A DNA stretch of 21,315 bases, from the NCBI GenBank assembly GCA_016763735.1, contig JAESTE010000033.1, forward strand, positions 1-21,315, read 5' to 3'. The position numbers were made by a program, and so were the translations under genes. The notes beneath the pieces were generated by a model that saw nothing but the letters and a program-made list of their open reading frames with translations, was not told the DNA's origin and did no database searches. This DNA comes from Nitrospinaceae bacterium (GTDB taxonomy: Bacteria > Nitrospinota > Nitrospinia > Nitrospinales > VA-1). Below are positions 14,609 to 21,315 of this stretch, in pieces; positions within the stretch are counted from its first letter, which is position 1, and each line of letters starts with the position of its first letter.

Positions 14609-16198
14609 TTAACTGCTGGTGGGTTGATCTTTTTGACGTTCCAGAGCGCGTAGTTTCCTGGCTTCCTTTTTGTTCATTTTAGTTTTCACTTTTTTCTCTG
14701 CTACCGGTTGACCCTCCCAACCGACTTTTTCGAGAAAGTCATCGTAACCGCCATGAAAATACTCTGCGCGTCCGCGATGGAAAATGATCAAATTTTTAGC
14801 AAGAGCTTTAAGGATGAGCTCAGAGTGAGTTACAATTACTAAAGCCCCCGCATAATCGTTCAATTCTTCAATCAAGCATTCTATCGACTCCACATCCAGA
14901 TGATGAGAAGGCTCGTCCAGTAGGAGGAGATTGGTAGGGTGAGAAATTATTTTTCCAAGCAGAACACGGCTTCTTTCACCACCAGAAAGCACACTCACCT
15001 TTTTTTTGCTCAAGTCGCCATCAAACATCATGGCTCCACATATACTGTGAGCGGCCTGCAAAGACAGGCTAGGGTTGGAACGGAGTATCTCGTCAAGGAC
15101 CTGATTGTCTGGCTGGAGTCGTTCGATGTTGGTCTGACCAAAATGCCCGATGTTTAGGGAAGGGTGTGGCGCAATATCTCCTGCTGTAGGGGTTAGTTCT
15201 TCGGCTAGACAGTTTAACAAGGTTGACTTGCCTTTACCATTGGCACCGATAATTCCAATGCGGTCATTTTTGCCAATGGAAAATGAAACATCTGAGAAAA
15301 TATTATTTTCGGTTTCCCCCCCATATGAGAAAGACAGATTTTTGATGTTCATAAGGGTTTTACCGGGGCAGGCGAGATAGTTAAATCGGAAACCCAGGTT
15401 TTTTTCTGCGCTGAGTTTTTCCATCGTTCCCATCTTTTCCATCATCTTCAGTCGCGACTGCGCCATGGTGGCCTTCGAGGCTTTGGCGCGAAATCGGTCT
15501 ACAAGGTTCTGCATTTCCCGGCGTTTGTTCTCCAGGTTTTTGCGGGTCTGCTCATAGGTCTCTTCTTCCTGAATGATCATTTCATAGAATTTAATAGTCC
15601 CGCCCTTGACCTTTCTCGCTTGTTTGCGATGCAGGCCCAAAGTATGGGTGGTGACCTTATCCATGAAGTCGCGATCATGAGTGATGAGAATCATTTCGCC
15701 GGGCCATTTGACCAGATACTCCTTGAGCCAGCGAAGAGACAGAATGTCGAGATAGTTGGTGGGTTCATCAAGCAAAAGCATATTGGGGTCGGACAACAAT
15801 GCTTTGCAAAGATTGATGCGCACCTGGAATCCACCGCTGAAGGTAGCGGGGTCCTTCTGGAAATCCTGCTCCGAAAAACCGAGACCGGAGAGAATGATCT
15901 CAGCCTTGTAATGATCCCATTGTTTTTCAACAGGCAGAGCTTGAATGCATTCCGCAAGAACGGTTGGCTGGGTGAAATGAATATGTTGTTCCAAAGCACC
16001 TATCCGGTAACCTTTTGGGATGGAAAGAGTTCCAGAGTCCTGTTTCTCATTGCCCAGAATCATGCGGAACAAAGTGGACTTCCCGGTACCATTTTTCCCC
16101 ACAAGGCCTATGCGTTCGCCGGGATTGATGAGAAACGATACGTTGTCGAATAAAACCTGAGGCCCAAAAGATTTTTCAATATTGCTGGCTATGATCAT
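14609..16198 (-). CDS. ABC-F family ATPase (EttA/Uup/YheS-like)
   Basis: A 529-residue soluble protein with two ABC ATPase domains and no membrane segment, the hallmark of ABC-F proteins that act on ribosomes. Domain 1 has Walker A GKNGTGKST (34-42), signature FSGGF (120-124), Walker B LLLDEPTNYLD (141-151) and switch His174. The inter-domain linker (about 205-265) is Lys/Arg/Glu/Met-rich and helical, as expected for the P-site tRNA-interaction motif. Domain 2 has Walker A GANGKGKST (318-326), signature LSGGE (404-408), Walker B LLLDEPSHHLD and His458. The first signature is a variant, but FSGG(F/Y/W) is common in this family. The C-terminal tail is Lys-rich and may be a short basic coiled coil. 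Likely roles are translation factor or stalled-ribosome rescue; nothing specific indicates antibiotic resistance. There is no strong Shine-Dalgarno. It lies about 200 bases downstream of oxyR and probably has its own promoter. Confidence 0.93.
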   Translation of the reverse strand: MIIASNIEKSFGPQVLFDNVSFLINPGERIGLVGKNGTGKSTLFRMILGNEKQDSGTLSIPKGYRIGALEQHIHFTQPTVLAECIQALPVEKQWDHYKAEIILSGLGFSEQDFQKDPATFSGGFQVRINLCKALLSDPNMLLLDEPTNYLDILSLRWLKEYLVKWPGEMILITHDRDFMDKVTTHTLGLHRKQARKVKGGTIKFYEMIIQEEETYEQTRKNLENKRREMQNLVDRFRAKASKATMAQSRLKMMEKMGTMEKLSAEKNLGFRFNYLACPGKTLMNIKNLSFSYGGETENNIFSDVSFSIGKNDRIGIIGANGKGKSTLLNCLAEELTPTAGDIAPHPSLNIGHFGQTNIERLQPDNQVLDEILRSNPSLSLQAAHSICGAMMFDGDLSKKKVSVLSGGERSRVLLGKIISHPTNLLLLDEPSHHLDVESIECLIEELNDYAGALVIVTHSELILKALAKNLIIFHRGRAEYFHGGYDDFLEKVGWEGQPVAEKKVKTKMNKKEARKLRALERQKDQPTSS

Positions 16199-16295
16199 AA
16201 TTGCAGGATGTAGAAAAGGGCTTTGTATTATAAGGAAAAGAGAACGAGGCCTGCTTATGGAGGGTACCCGTACTGCTGAAGCGCTAATTTGCCCT

Positions 16296-16323
16296 AGTAT
16301 AACAGAAATTCTATTAGGGTCTA
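16296..16323 (-). promoter_or_regulatory. candidate sigma-70 promoter for the ABC-F gene
   Basis: Read on the minus strand, TAGACC (16318-16323, four of six matches to the -35 consensus) and TATACT (16296-16301, five of six to the -10) are separated by 16 bases. This implies a leader of roughly 90 bases before the ABC-F start at 16198. The -10 also overlaps an eight-base imperfect hairpin (16292-16299 with 16312-16319), which could serve as an operator. This is pattern matching only, in an AT-rich gap of 200 bases. Confidence 0.35.
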
Positions 16324-16398
16324 GCCGGAACTACATCCACAGCCGATTTCAGCCGTGCGATAGTCAGGCCGATCTATCGTTTATGGAATAGAGTGAGA

Positions 16399-17364
16399 TT
16401 ATTTGAAAGAAGGTAGCTCAATCACCCGTTCCTTGGATTTTGATTTTTTAAGTCCCTCTGGTAGAGAAGAAACCACCTCTTTATGCAGAGCTTCAATGAT
16501 GCTTTTTTTAAGGTAGTTTCGGCTGTAAACAACACTGACTTCGCGGATTGGGGCAGGGGGCTTAAAAAACCGGACTTTTTTCTTTTTTTCGCTGGCCGAC
16601 ATTCCCAAAATAGCCAGTGATGGCAGTAAGGTGTAACCAAAATTTTGATCCACCAACCGTTTTAATGTCTCCAAATTTCCACTCTCAAAGGTCAGGTTTT
16701 TATTTTTGGAACCTTTATCTTTGACTCTTTTACAAATCTCAATCGCTTGGTCTCTGAAACAATGGCCTTCGTTCAAAAGCCAAATATCATCCAGGCTTAA
16801 ATCTTTGTCCGAAACTTGTGAAAGAGAAAGCAGAGGGTGTTTGGGTGCAAGATAAGCCAGGAATGGATCGTTGAATATTGGCCATTCAATAATTCCTTTG
16901 TGATTTAAAGGGGTCACCAAAATCCCGCCATCTATTTTGTCGTCCTTTAGCATTTTTATAATTTTCTGGGTTTGCATTTCTTCCACTATCAAATTAACGG
17001 CTGGATAAGTTGTTGTGAAACTTTTCAGAAATAACGGCAGCAGGTAAGGTGCCAGAGTCGGAACAATCCCCAGCTTAAATTCACCGCTAATCTCTCCCTT
17101 TTCTTCCTTAATGAGTTCTTCAATTCTATTAGCTTCCTGAAGCACTACTTGTGCTTGCGCGATAATTTTTTTACCCATAGCCGTTGGTTCCACCGGCTTT
17201 TTGGAACGATCAAATAGAGTCACCCCCAAATCATCTTCCAGTTTCTTAATCTGCATGCTGAGCGTGGGTTGTGAGATGAAGCAGGCTTTCGCGGCCAAAC
17301 CAAAGTTTCGAGCTTGAGAGACTGCGGTGACGTATGAGAGCTGAGTGAGTGTTATAGATTTCAT
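16399..17364 (-). CDS. oxyR: OxyR-type peroxide-sensing LysR regulator
   Basis: A 321-residue LysR-family regulator. The N-terminal winged helix-turn-helix (about residues 5-64) includes NFGLAAKACFISQPTLSMQI, and the effector domain fills about 90-300. The OxyR identity rests on the redox loop GHCFRDQAIEIC, where Cys202 and Cys211 have the nine-residue spacing of E. coli Cys199 and Cys208. His201 and Arg204 correspond to the E. coli His198 and Arg201, and Thr103 in GIVPTLAPYLLP corresponds to the peroxide-binding Thr100. Known biology: hydrogen peroxide drives formation of the disulfide, which turns the tetramer into an activator. The gene is divergent from a di-haem cytochrome c peroxidase with 93 bases between them, a typical regulator-target layout. 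The basic C-terminal tail is a little longer than in E. coli OxyR (305 residues). No Shine-Dalgarno is visible before the ATG. Confidence 0.92.
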   Translation of the reverse strand: MKSITLTQLSYVTAVSQARNFGLAAKACFISQPTLSMQIKKLEDDLGVTLFDRSKKPVEPTAMGKKIIAQAQVVLQEANRIEELIKEEKGEISGEFKLGIVPTLAPYLLPLFLKSFTTTYPAVNLIVEEMQTQKIIKMLKDDKIDGGILVTPLNHKGIIEWPIFNDPFLAYLAPKHPLLSLSQVSDKDLSLDDIWLLNEGHCFRDQAIEICKRVKDKGSKNKNLTFESGNLETLKRLVDQNFGYTLLPSLAILGMSASEKKKKVRFFKPPAPIREVSVVYSRNYLKKSIIEALHKEVVSSLPEGLKKSKSKERVIELPSFK

Positions 17365-17368
17365 CTAT
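17354..17368. promoter_or_regulatory. ATAG-N7-CTAT palindrome over the oxyR start codon, possible OxyR operator
   Basis: ATAGATTTCATCTAT is a perfect six-base inverted repeat with a three-base centre. It has exactly the ATAG-N7-CTAT form of one OxyR contact pair (the full consensus has two such pairs seven bases apart). It covers the oxyR start codon (17362-17364). The next expected half sites, towards the peroxidase gene, are only partial (TAAT at 17376, GATT at 17387). OxyR binding here could repress oxyR and perhaps activate the peroxidase. The 93-base gap also holds the peroxidase ribosome site AAGGAG, eight bases before its ATG. The assignment is inference from the motif plus the adjacent OxyR-type regulator. 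Confidence 0.45.
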
Positions 17369-17457
17369 GGAATTATAATAATAATCGATTGGACTAATCA
17401 AGGGAAACTGCCAATAATTAGCTTATGAAGTTAAAAATTTATTAAGGAGATAAGCAA

Positions 17458-18509
17458 ATGAAACTGTTAAAAATGGCAGGAAAAATACTCACAGTAGGGG
17501 GTGTTTTTCTACTCACAGTAACCTTGACCGGGGTTACCCTGGCATCTGAAAAAGAGTATGACCTTGAAATTCCATTGGGACTAGATGAAGACCTCTTTCA
17601 TATTCCAAAAGATAATCCTTTGACCAAAGAAAAAGTGGCCTTGGGTCACCTTCTCTATTTCGATAAACGTCTGTCAAAGAATGGAACTATCGCTTGCGCC
17701 ACCTGCCATATGCCAGCCCTGGCTTTCACGGATGGGCAACCTGTTTCTACAGGGATTCATCGGCAGCAGGGAGGTCGAAGTGCCCCCACTTCCATCAATA
17801 GGGGTTTTAGTAAGGCTCAGTTCTGGGATGGACGAGCTGCTACGTTAGAGGATCAGTCTGTGGGCCCATTGACCAATCCTGTCGAACATGGTTTTGTCAA
17901 TAATGATGAGGTGGTTTCCACCTTAAACAAAATTGCAGGATACGGAAAACTTTTTAAAGAAGCCTTTGGAGTAAAACCTATCACTATTCAGCAAGTAGGA
18001 AAGGCTATTGCTTCTTTTCAACGGACTCTCATTTCCGGCAACAGTCCTTTTGATCGGTTCGACTGGATGGTGAAGAGAAGGCCATTTCCGAAGCGGCCAA
18101 ACGAGGTAAGAAACTCTTTTTCGGTAAAGCCCGTTGTAACCTTTGTCATTTTGGAACCAATTTTTCCGATGAAAATTTTCACAATATTGGCATTGGTTGG
18201 GGAGGCGAGGTGGTTGATGTTGGCAGGTATCACGTGACCCACGATAAAAAAGATATCGGTGCATTCAAAACGCCAACCTTACGCGAAGTATCCAGAACCG
18301 CTCCTTATATGCACGATGGTCGGTTCGTAACTTTAAAGCAGGTTGTTGATCATTATAACCAAGGCGGAGTTAAGAATCCGTTTCTGGACAACCAGATTAT
18401 TCTGTTGAACCTTACGGAATCTGAAAAGCAAGACCTGGTTGAAATGCTCCGCACACTTAATGGTGAAGGCTGGCAACACGCAAACTCTCCGTTATCGTTT
18501 CCGGAGTGA
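17458..18509 (+). pseudogene. di-haem cytochrome c peroxidase (CcpA/MauG family), frameshifted by one missing G
   Basis: This periplasmic enzyme reduces hydrogen peroxide to water with electrons from cytochrome c. The signal peptide is clear (MKLLKMAGK, a hydrophobic core, then ending near TLA-SEKE). The first haem motif, CATCH, is at residues 80-84 (17695-17709), and the NPVEHGF and FQRTLISG segments are typical of the family. At GG 18065-18066 (the Asp-Trp-Asp-Gly region) one G is missing. Reading on in the next frame gives EAAKRGKKLFFG, the second haem motif CNLCH (18135-18149), TAPYMHDGRF with the expected axial Met, and VVDHYNQGG, ending at TGA 18509. Restored length is 350 residues, normal for the family. 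As written, the product loses the second haem and would be inactive. The start is set by AAGGAG, eight bases upstream. It is divergent from oxyR, which probably controls it. Confidence 0.92.
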
Positions 18510-18576
18510 TTTGTTAAGAGGGGGAGGGTAATCCCGTTGGTTGGGCAAGCCTTCCTCCTTCTAAGGTTGTGAAGTT

Positions 18577-20175
18577 TTAGTAGGGGGGCATGGTGGTGAG
18601 TCGATTGTCATCTACGGGGCCACCGACGGTAAAATGATACAAGCTTTGATAGCTTGTATCTTTGATTCCAAAAATATGATGCACAGGGTCATCAAGAAAA
18701 CATCCGATCCCGGTACTGCGGATACCACTCACTTCGGCTTGAAGGTAAAGCACTTGTCCAATGGCTCCACATTCCCAATAAAGGCGCGGATAAAACCAGG
18801 GACCATAATTTTTGAGAGGTTTCTCGAAAGCGCTGATCATGCCCAGACTGAAACAGCCCGCCCCGGCGATTTCCTGTCCACACGATACTCCAGCCGCCAT
18901 GCGTCTGCAGTCATACTCTTCCAGTAAAAACAAATCCAGTTCATCAGGGCATCCTTCGGGCTTCTCCCATTTGAAATGTTTACTGAGTACGGCTTTCAAA
19001 TCCTCCAGTTGGTTTTTGTTGCGCACCAGAAAATATACGCCGCGAGGCAAATCATCTACACGATGGACGAACAACCCCAGATGCACCTGCGGTTCCCATG
19101 GAAAGGTCTGAAAAGGTAGCGGGCAAGCATTAGGAATTGTTTTTATTAAAAATTGATAGAAGGTATCACGTGCTATTCGAGTTTTCCCATCCATGGCAAC
19201 GGCACTCCGCCGCTGATGAATGGCTTTCCTTAATGGGAAAGTGTCGTCATCGATAAGATTTGAACAATCTTCCCTCTTGGCAGCGCTAGGTATAGAACGA
19301 TCAGGTTTGCTCGCAGCTTTTGATACCTCATCTATTCCAGACCAATCCATATGAGTTTTGCTTAGAATATTGGGAGTGCCTTGCCAGTTCAGACTGGAGA
19401 ATCCCTCCACATAATCAGGCTCGTTTAAATTTATATTTGGCACGTTGCCCGATGGCAAGACAGCAACGAGACAATCAGGGACTTCTATTTCGGATTCATC
19501 TTTTGGGGGTAATCCTAAAATAGTTTCTAAATCGCTGTGAGTCAGGTGATCCATTAAGTGGGTTCGCCAACCCAAACCCGCGCAAGAGATATTAAGCGCG
19601 GCCAGGGCATGCCCCAGATCATGCTGACAGTAGCGATAAGCTCGTTGCCCATATTTCCAGGCTTCGCGCCAGTGGATAGAACTTAAGCCAACAAAGATTG
19701 TGTCTTCAGACAAGCGCATTTTTTCCCAAGTCTCCATGGAGAAATGAGCTCTGATTTCCAAACCATGAGTCTCTGGGCTGTAATGAAAAATAGAAGGTTT
19801 ATCAGTTAGACCTTGCACAGGCCCACAAACCAGATAGCCTTCGGTAGGGTGTAAGTTGCCACTGGAGGGATTGACCCTCAAAGCCCATTTTGATCCTTGA
19901 AAAGATTTCCACGCAGAAAGTGCCAGACAGTCAAAAAATAGTTGTGAGACAGATTCTAAATTTAAAGAGGAAGCGGAAACCCCATTGGGTGTTAGAGCTT
20001 CAGAGAAAGTAGGCTTTTCCGTCGGAGCGGTTTTGATTAAGGGGAGTACCTCCGTCCCTTCATATCTCCGAAACGGATCAGGTTGGCTAGCCCAGTCAAG
20101 TTGTCCGGGACCGGGCGCAAAAGCATGCTGATTATGTTTCGACGAACGATGGTAATGGAATATTTTATTTATCAT
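18577..20175 (-). CDS. SagB-type tandem nitroreductase-family oxidoreductase
   Basis: A 532-residue protein with two nitroreductase-like FMN domains in tandem. The N-terminal domain (about 75-265) has the SagB-type pattern NPSSGNLHPTEGYLV (102-116) and YRYCQHDLGHALAALNISC (180-198). The C-terminal domain (about 313-525) has QRRSAVAMDG (321-330) and an aromatic/Gly-rich segment around YWECGAIGQVLYLQAE. SagB/McbC enzymes oxidise azolines to azoles in peptide natural products, but many family members stand outside such clusters, often as double-domain proteins like this one. No YcaO/SagD, SagC or precursor peptide is nearby, so azole formation should not be assumed; a flavin-dependent dehydrogenase is the safe call. 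The ATG at 20175 has AAGG five bases upstream. The upstream 171-residue gene is 70 bases away on the same strand. Its 3' end converges on the peroxidase with a 67-base gap. Confidence 0.85.
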   Translation of the reverse strand: MINKIFHYHRSSKHNQHAFAPGPGQLDWASQPDPFRRYEGTEVLPLIKTAPTEKPTFSEALTPNGVSASSLNLESVSQLFFDCLALSAWKSFQGSKWALRVNPSSGNLHPTEGYLVCGPVQGLTDKPSIFHYSPETHGLEIRAHFSMETWEKMRLSEDTIFVGLSSIHWREAWKYGQRAYRYCQHDLGHALAALNISCAGLGWRTHLMDHLTHSDLETILGLPPKDESEIEVPDCLVAVLPSGNVPNINLNEPDYVEGFSSLNWQGTPNILSKTHMDWSGIDEVSKAASKPDRSIPSAAKREDCSNLIDDDTFPLRKAIHQRRSAVAMDGKTRIARDTFYQFLIKTIPNACPLPFQTFPWEPQVHLGLFVHRVDDLPRGVYFLVRNKNQLEDLKAVLSKHFKWEKPEGCPDELDLFLLEEYDCRRMAAGVSCGQEIAGAGCFSLGMISAFEKPLKNYGPWFYPRLYWECGAIGQVLYLQAEVSGIRSTGIGCFLDDPVHHIFGIKDTSYQSLYHFTVGGPVDDNRLTTMPPY

Positions 20176-20245
20176 GCTTGCCTTGGATCAAGAGGGAAAA
20201 ACGAAATTATATCAGGGGGGGAAAAGAATTCTTTAGATTGACGAA

Positions 20246-20761
20246 TCATTTGCCTTCTACAATACAACCTTCTATATCTTTGCCGATGATTTCTACTATT
20301 TCATTCTTTAAGGCTTCATCGAATTTATTTATGTTATCTTCATCGCAATTTTCGATTTTCCAATCGTAGCCTTCAAAGGGGTTGTTGCATAAAGTTTTGA
20401 TTTCAGTGATTGCATCATCCCGGGTGGATGCTTTCAAGACCGTTTCCAAATTGGTGTTGACTAGAATATGAGCGACATTCAAATCATAATGGGCGGTTAA
20501 TCCGTCCCAGAAAATATTTTCATCTGTTTCTTCCTCAGCAATGCGCTCTACGATAGCGTCCGTTAATTTAGCATCAAAACTGTTGATTCCGCCCTCTTCA
20601 CAGCCTTCAATTTTCCATTCATACTCGGTGAACAGATCTTTTTTGTCGACCATTATTTCCACTTCCTTATTGGCCTGTTCTTTCATGGTTCGAGTTTTTA
20701 AGCGAACCTCCAGATTGCTATAGACATGAACGTTTTGAACTTTTAACTTAAAATTTGCCAT
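20246..20761 (-). CDS. 171-residue acidic protein made of two 85-residue repeats, unknown function
   Basis: The protein is an internal duplication. Residues about 11-82 and 96-167 align with a constant 85-residue offset: WKIEGC (49-54) matches WKIENC (134-139), and INSFDAKLTDAIVERI (59-74) matches INKFDEALKNEIVEII (144-159). The Asn-Leu-Glu at 16-18 also recurs as NLE at 104-106, slightly offset. Each unit looks like alpha/beta with a conserved Trp-Lys-Ile-Glu-x-Cys core. It is acidic and soluble, with no signal peptide or membrane helix. GAGG/AGGA about eight bases before the ATG supports the start. It lies 70 bases upstream of the SagB-type gene on the same strand and may be in one transcript with it. 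I do not recognise the family; it does not look like a RiPP precursor, being too long and with no Cys/Ser/Gly-rich core. Confidence 0.75.
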   Translation of the reverse strand: MANFKLKVQNVHVYSNLEVRLKTRTMKEQANKEVEIMVDKKDLFTEYEWKIEGCEEGGINSFDAKLTDAIVERIAEEETDENIFWDGLTAHYDLNVAHILVNTNLETVLKASTRDDAITEIKTLCNNPFEGYDWKIENCDEDNINKFDEALKNEIVEIIGKDIEGCIVEGK

Positions 20762-21041
20762 TATTAATCCTCGATACCCTAAAACTTTGATTTAAAGCCA
20801 TATGTCATAAAAGGCATAATGTGGGGTTAGTTACAGATCTTATTTTCTATAGTTAGAGGAGAGAAATAATAAAAGGATTTAAGCTTGTTGCCGATTTTAG
20901 GATTGCTGCTGAAATGGCTAAAGGTTAGATAAAATTGAAGGTCCAGAGCAGCAGAATAAATGAATCGCCTGATTAGCGGGTCTGCTAAACTAGGACGCTG
21001 GAGCTTGGATTTTTGCATTTCCATTAGGGTACGAGTTCGAA

Positions 21042-21315
21042 ATGAAAAAACTGAAATTTTTGATATTGCTTCTGTTGGCAGTCGCACTGATTAGCTATAT
21101 TGATCAAAGGCAATACCTCACGCTGGAAAACCTGAAGCTCAATCGAGATCGGCTGGAAGCTTTTTATCAGGCAAATACCTTAACCATGATAGGAGGATAT
21201 ATAACGGCCTACATTATGATTGGGTTGTTTTTGCTCCCCGGTGCTACTTTTCTCAGTTTTGCGGCGGGGCTTATTTTCGGGCCCGCATTGGGAGTGGGTA
21301 TTGTGGTTATTGGTT
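21042..21315 (+). CDS. TVP38/TMEM64 (VTT/DedA-like) membrane protein, N-terminal part
   Basis: The ORF opens at ATG 21042 and runs off the window edge after 91 codons. It begins with a basic start and a hydrophobic helix (MKKLKFLILLLLAVALIS). Next comes the segment LTLENLKLNRDRLEAFYQAN, typical of the region before the VTT domain, and then two membrane stretches with FLLPGATFLSFAAGLIFGPALG. The Gly-rich 'F-x-x-G-x-x-F-G' turn marks the TVP38/TMEM64/SNARE-associated family, related to DedA transporters and eukaryotic scramblases. The molecular function in bacteria is only partly known; lipid or undecaprenyl-phosphate handling is suggested for relatives. The 280-base gap before it contains no convincing gene or hairpin. 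Only a weak AGGG lies upstream as a possible ribosome site. Confidence 0.82.
   Translation, partial: MKKLKFLILLLLAVALISYIDQRQYLTLENLKLNRDRLEAFYQANTLTMIGGYITAYIMIGLFLLPGATFLSFAAGLIFGPALGVGIVVIG

Noticed and set aside
15620..16153. 177-residue plus-strand ORF
   Set aside because: It is wholly antisense to the first ATPase domain of the ABC-F gene, whose motifs are perfect.
16292..16319. Eight-base imperfect hairpin between oxyR and the ABC-F gene, as an oxyR terminator
   Set aside because: On the minus strand it is not followed by a T run, so it is not a rho-independent terminator. It is mentioned only as overlapping a possible promoter.
18577..20761. TOMM/azole-peptide (SagB) biosynthetic cluster
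   Set aside because: There is no YcaO cyclodehydratase, SagC or short Cys/Ser/Gly-rich precursor. The 171-residue neighbour is a structured two-repeat protein.

Overview
This is a window of about 43-46% GC (estimated by eye) from a Gram-negative bacterium. Lipoprotein and Sec signal peptides, a c-type di-haem peroxidase, complex I subunit N and a TolB-like propeller all point to a respiring, two-membrane cell. The gene mix (OxyR beside a cytochrome c peroxidase, many TPR proteins, a SagB-type oxidoreductase, a TVP38-like membrane protein) recalls Nitrospinota-like marine bacteria. That placement is a guess from protein style and not a demonstrated affiliation. There are no tRNAs, rRNAs, insertion sequences, CRISPR arrays or phage genes.

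Layout. 1-1841 (+): the tail of an FG-GAP-like protein, a double-TerB protein, a 58-residue Cys-containing small protein that is easily overlooked, and dtd (D-aminoacyl-tRNA deacylase) broken by one missing G. 1852-4693 (-): a nine-TPR lipoprotein downstream of a lone nuoN. 4993-14158 (+): an unrecognised 407-residue protein with a GTG start, then one giant 2611-residue exported protein. 14165-17364 (-): a 69-residue small protein, an ABC-F ATPase and oxyR. 17458-18509 (+): a di-haem cytochrome c peroxidase, divergent from oxyR, also broken by one missing G. 18577-20761 (-): a SagB-type tandem nitroreductase and a 171-residue protein made of two 85-residue repeats. 21042-end (+): the start of a TVP38/TMEM64 (VTT) membrane protein.

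The centrepiece is the giant gene. Its order is signal peptide, PD40/TolB-like beta-propeller with an EF-hand-type calcium loop, a very long TPR superhelix, a CHAT-like domain that has lost both catalytic residues, a second TPR superhelix, and an intact CHAT caspase-like protease (His2479, Cys2524). It looks like a duplicated TPR-CHAT module in which one protease has become a pseudo-protease, all predicted to act outside the cytoplasm. A second coherent unit is oxyR and the peroxidase. This OxyR keeps both redox cysteines, and an ATAG-N7-CTAT palindrome lies over its own start codon in the short shared promoter region, which suggests peroxide-responsive control.

Two conserved genes (dtd and the peroxidase) each carry a single-G deletion in or beside a G run, with otherwise perfect family motifs on both sides. 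A shared sequencing or assembly error is at least as likely as real gene decay.
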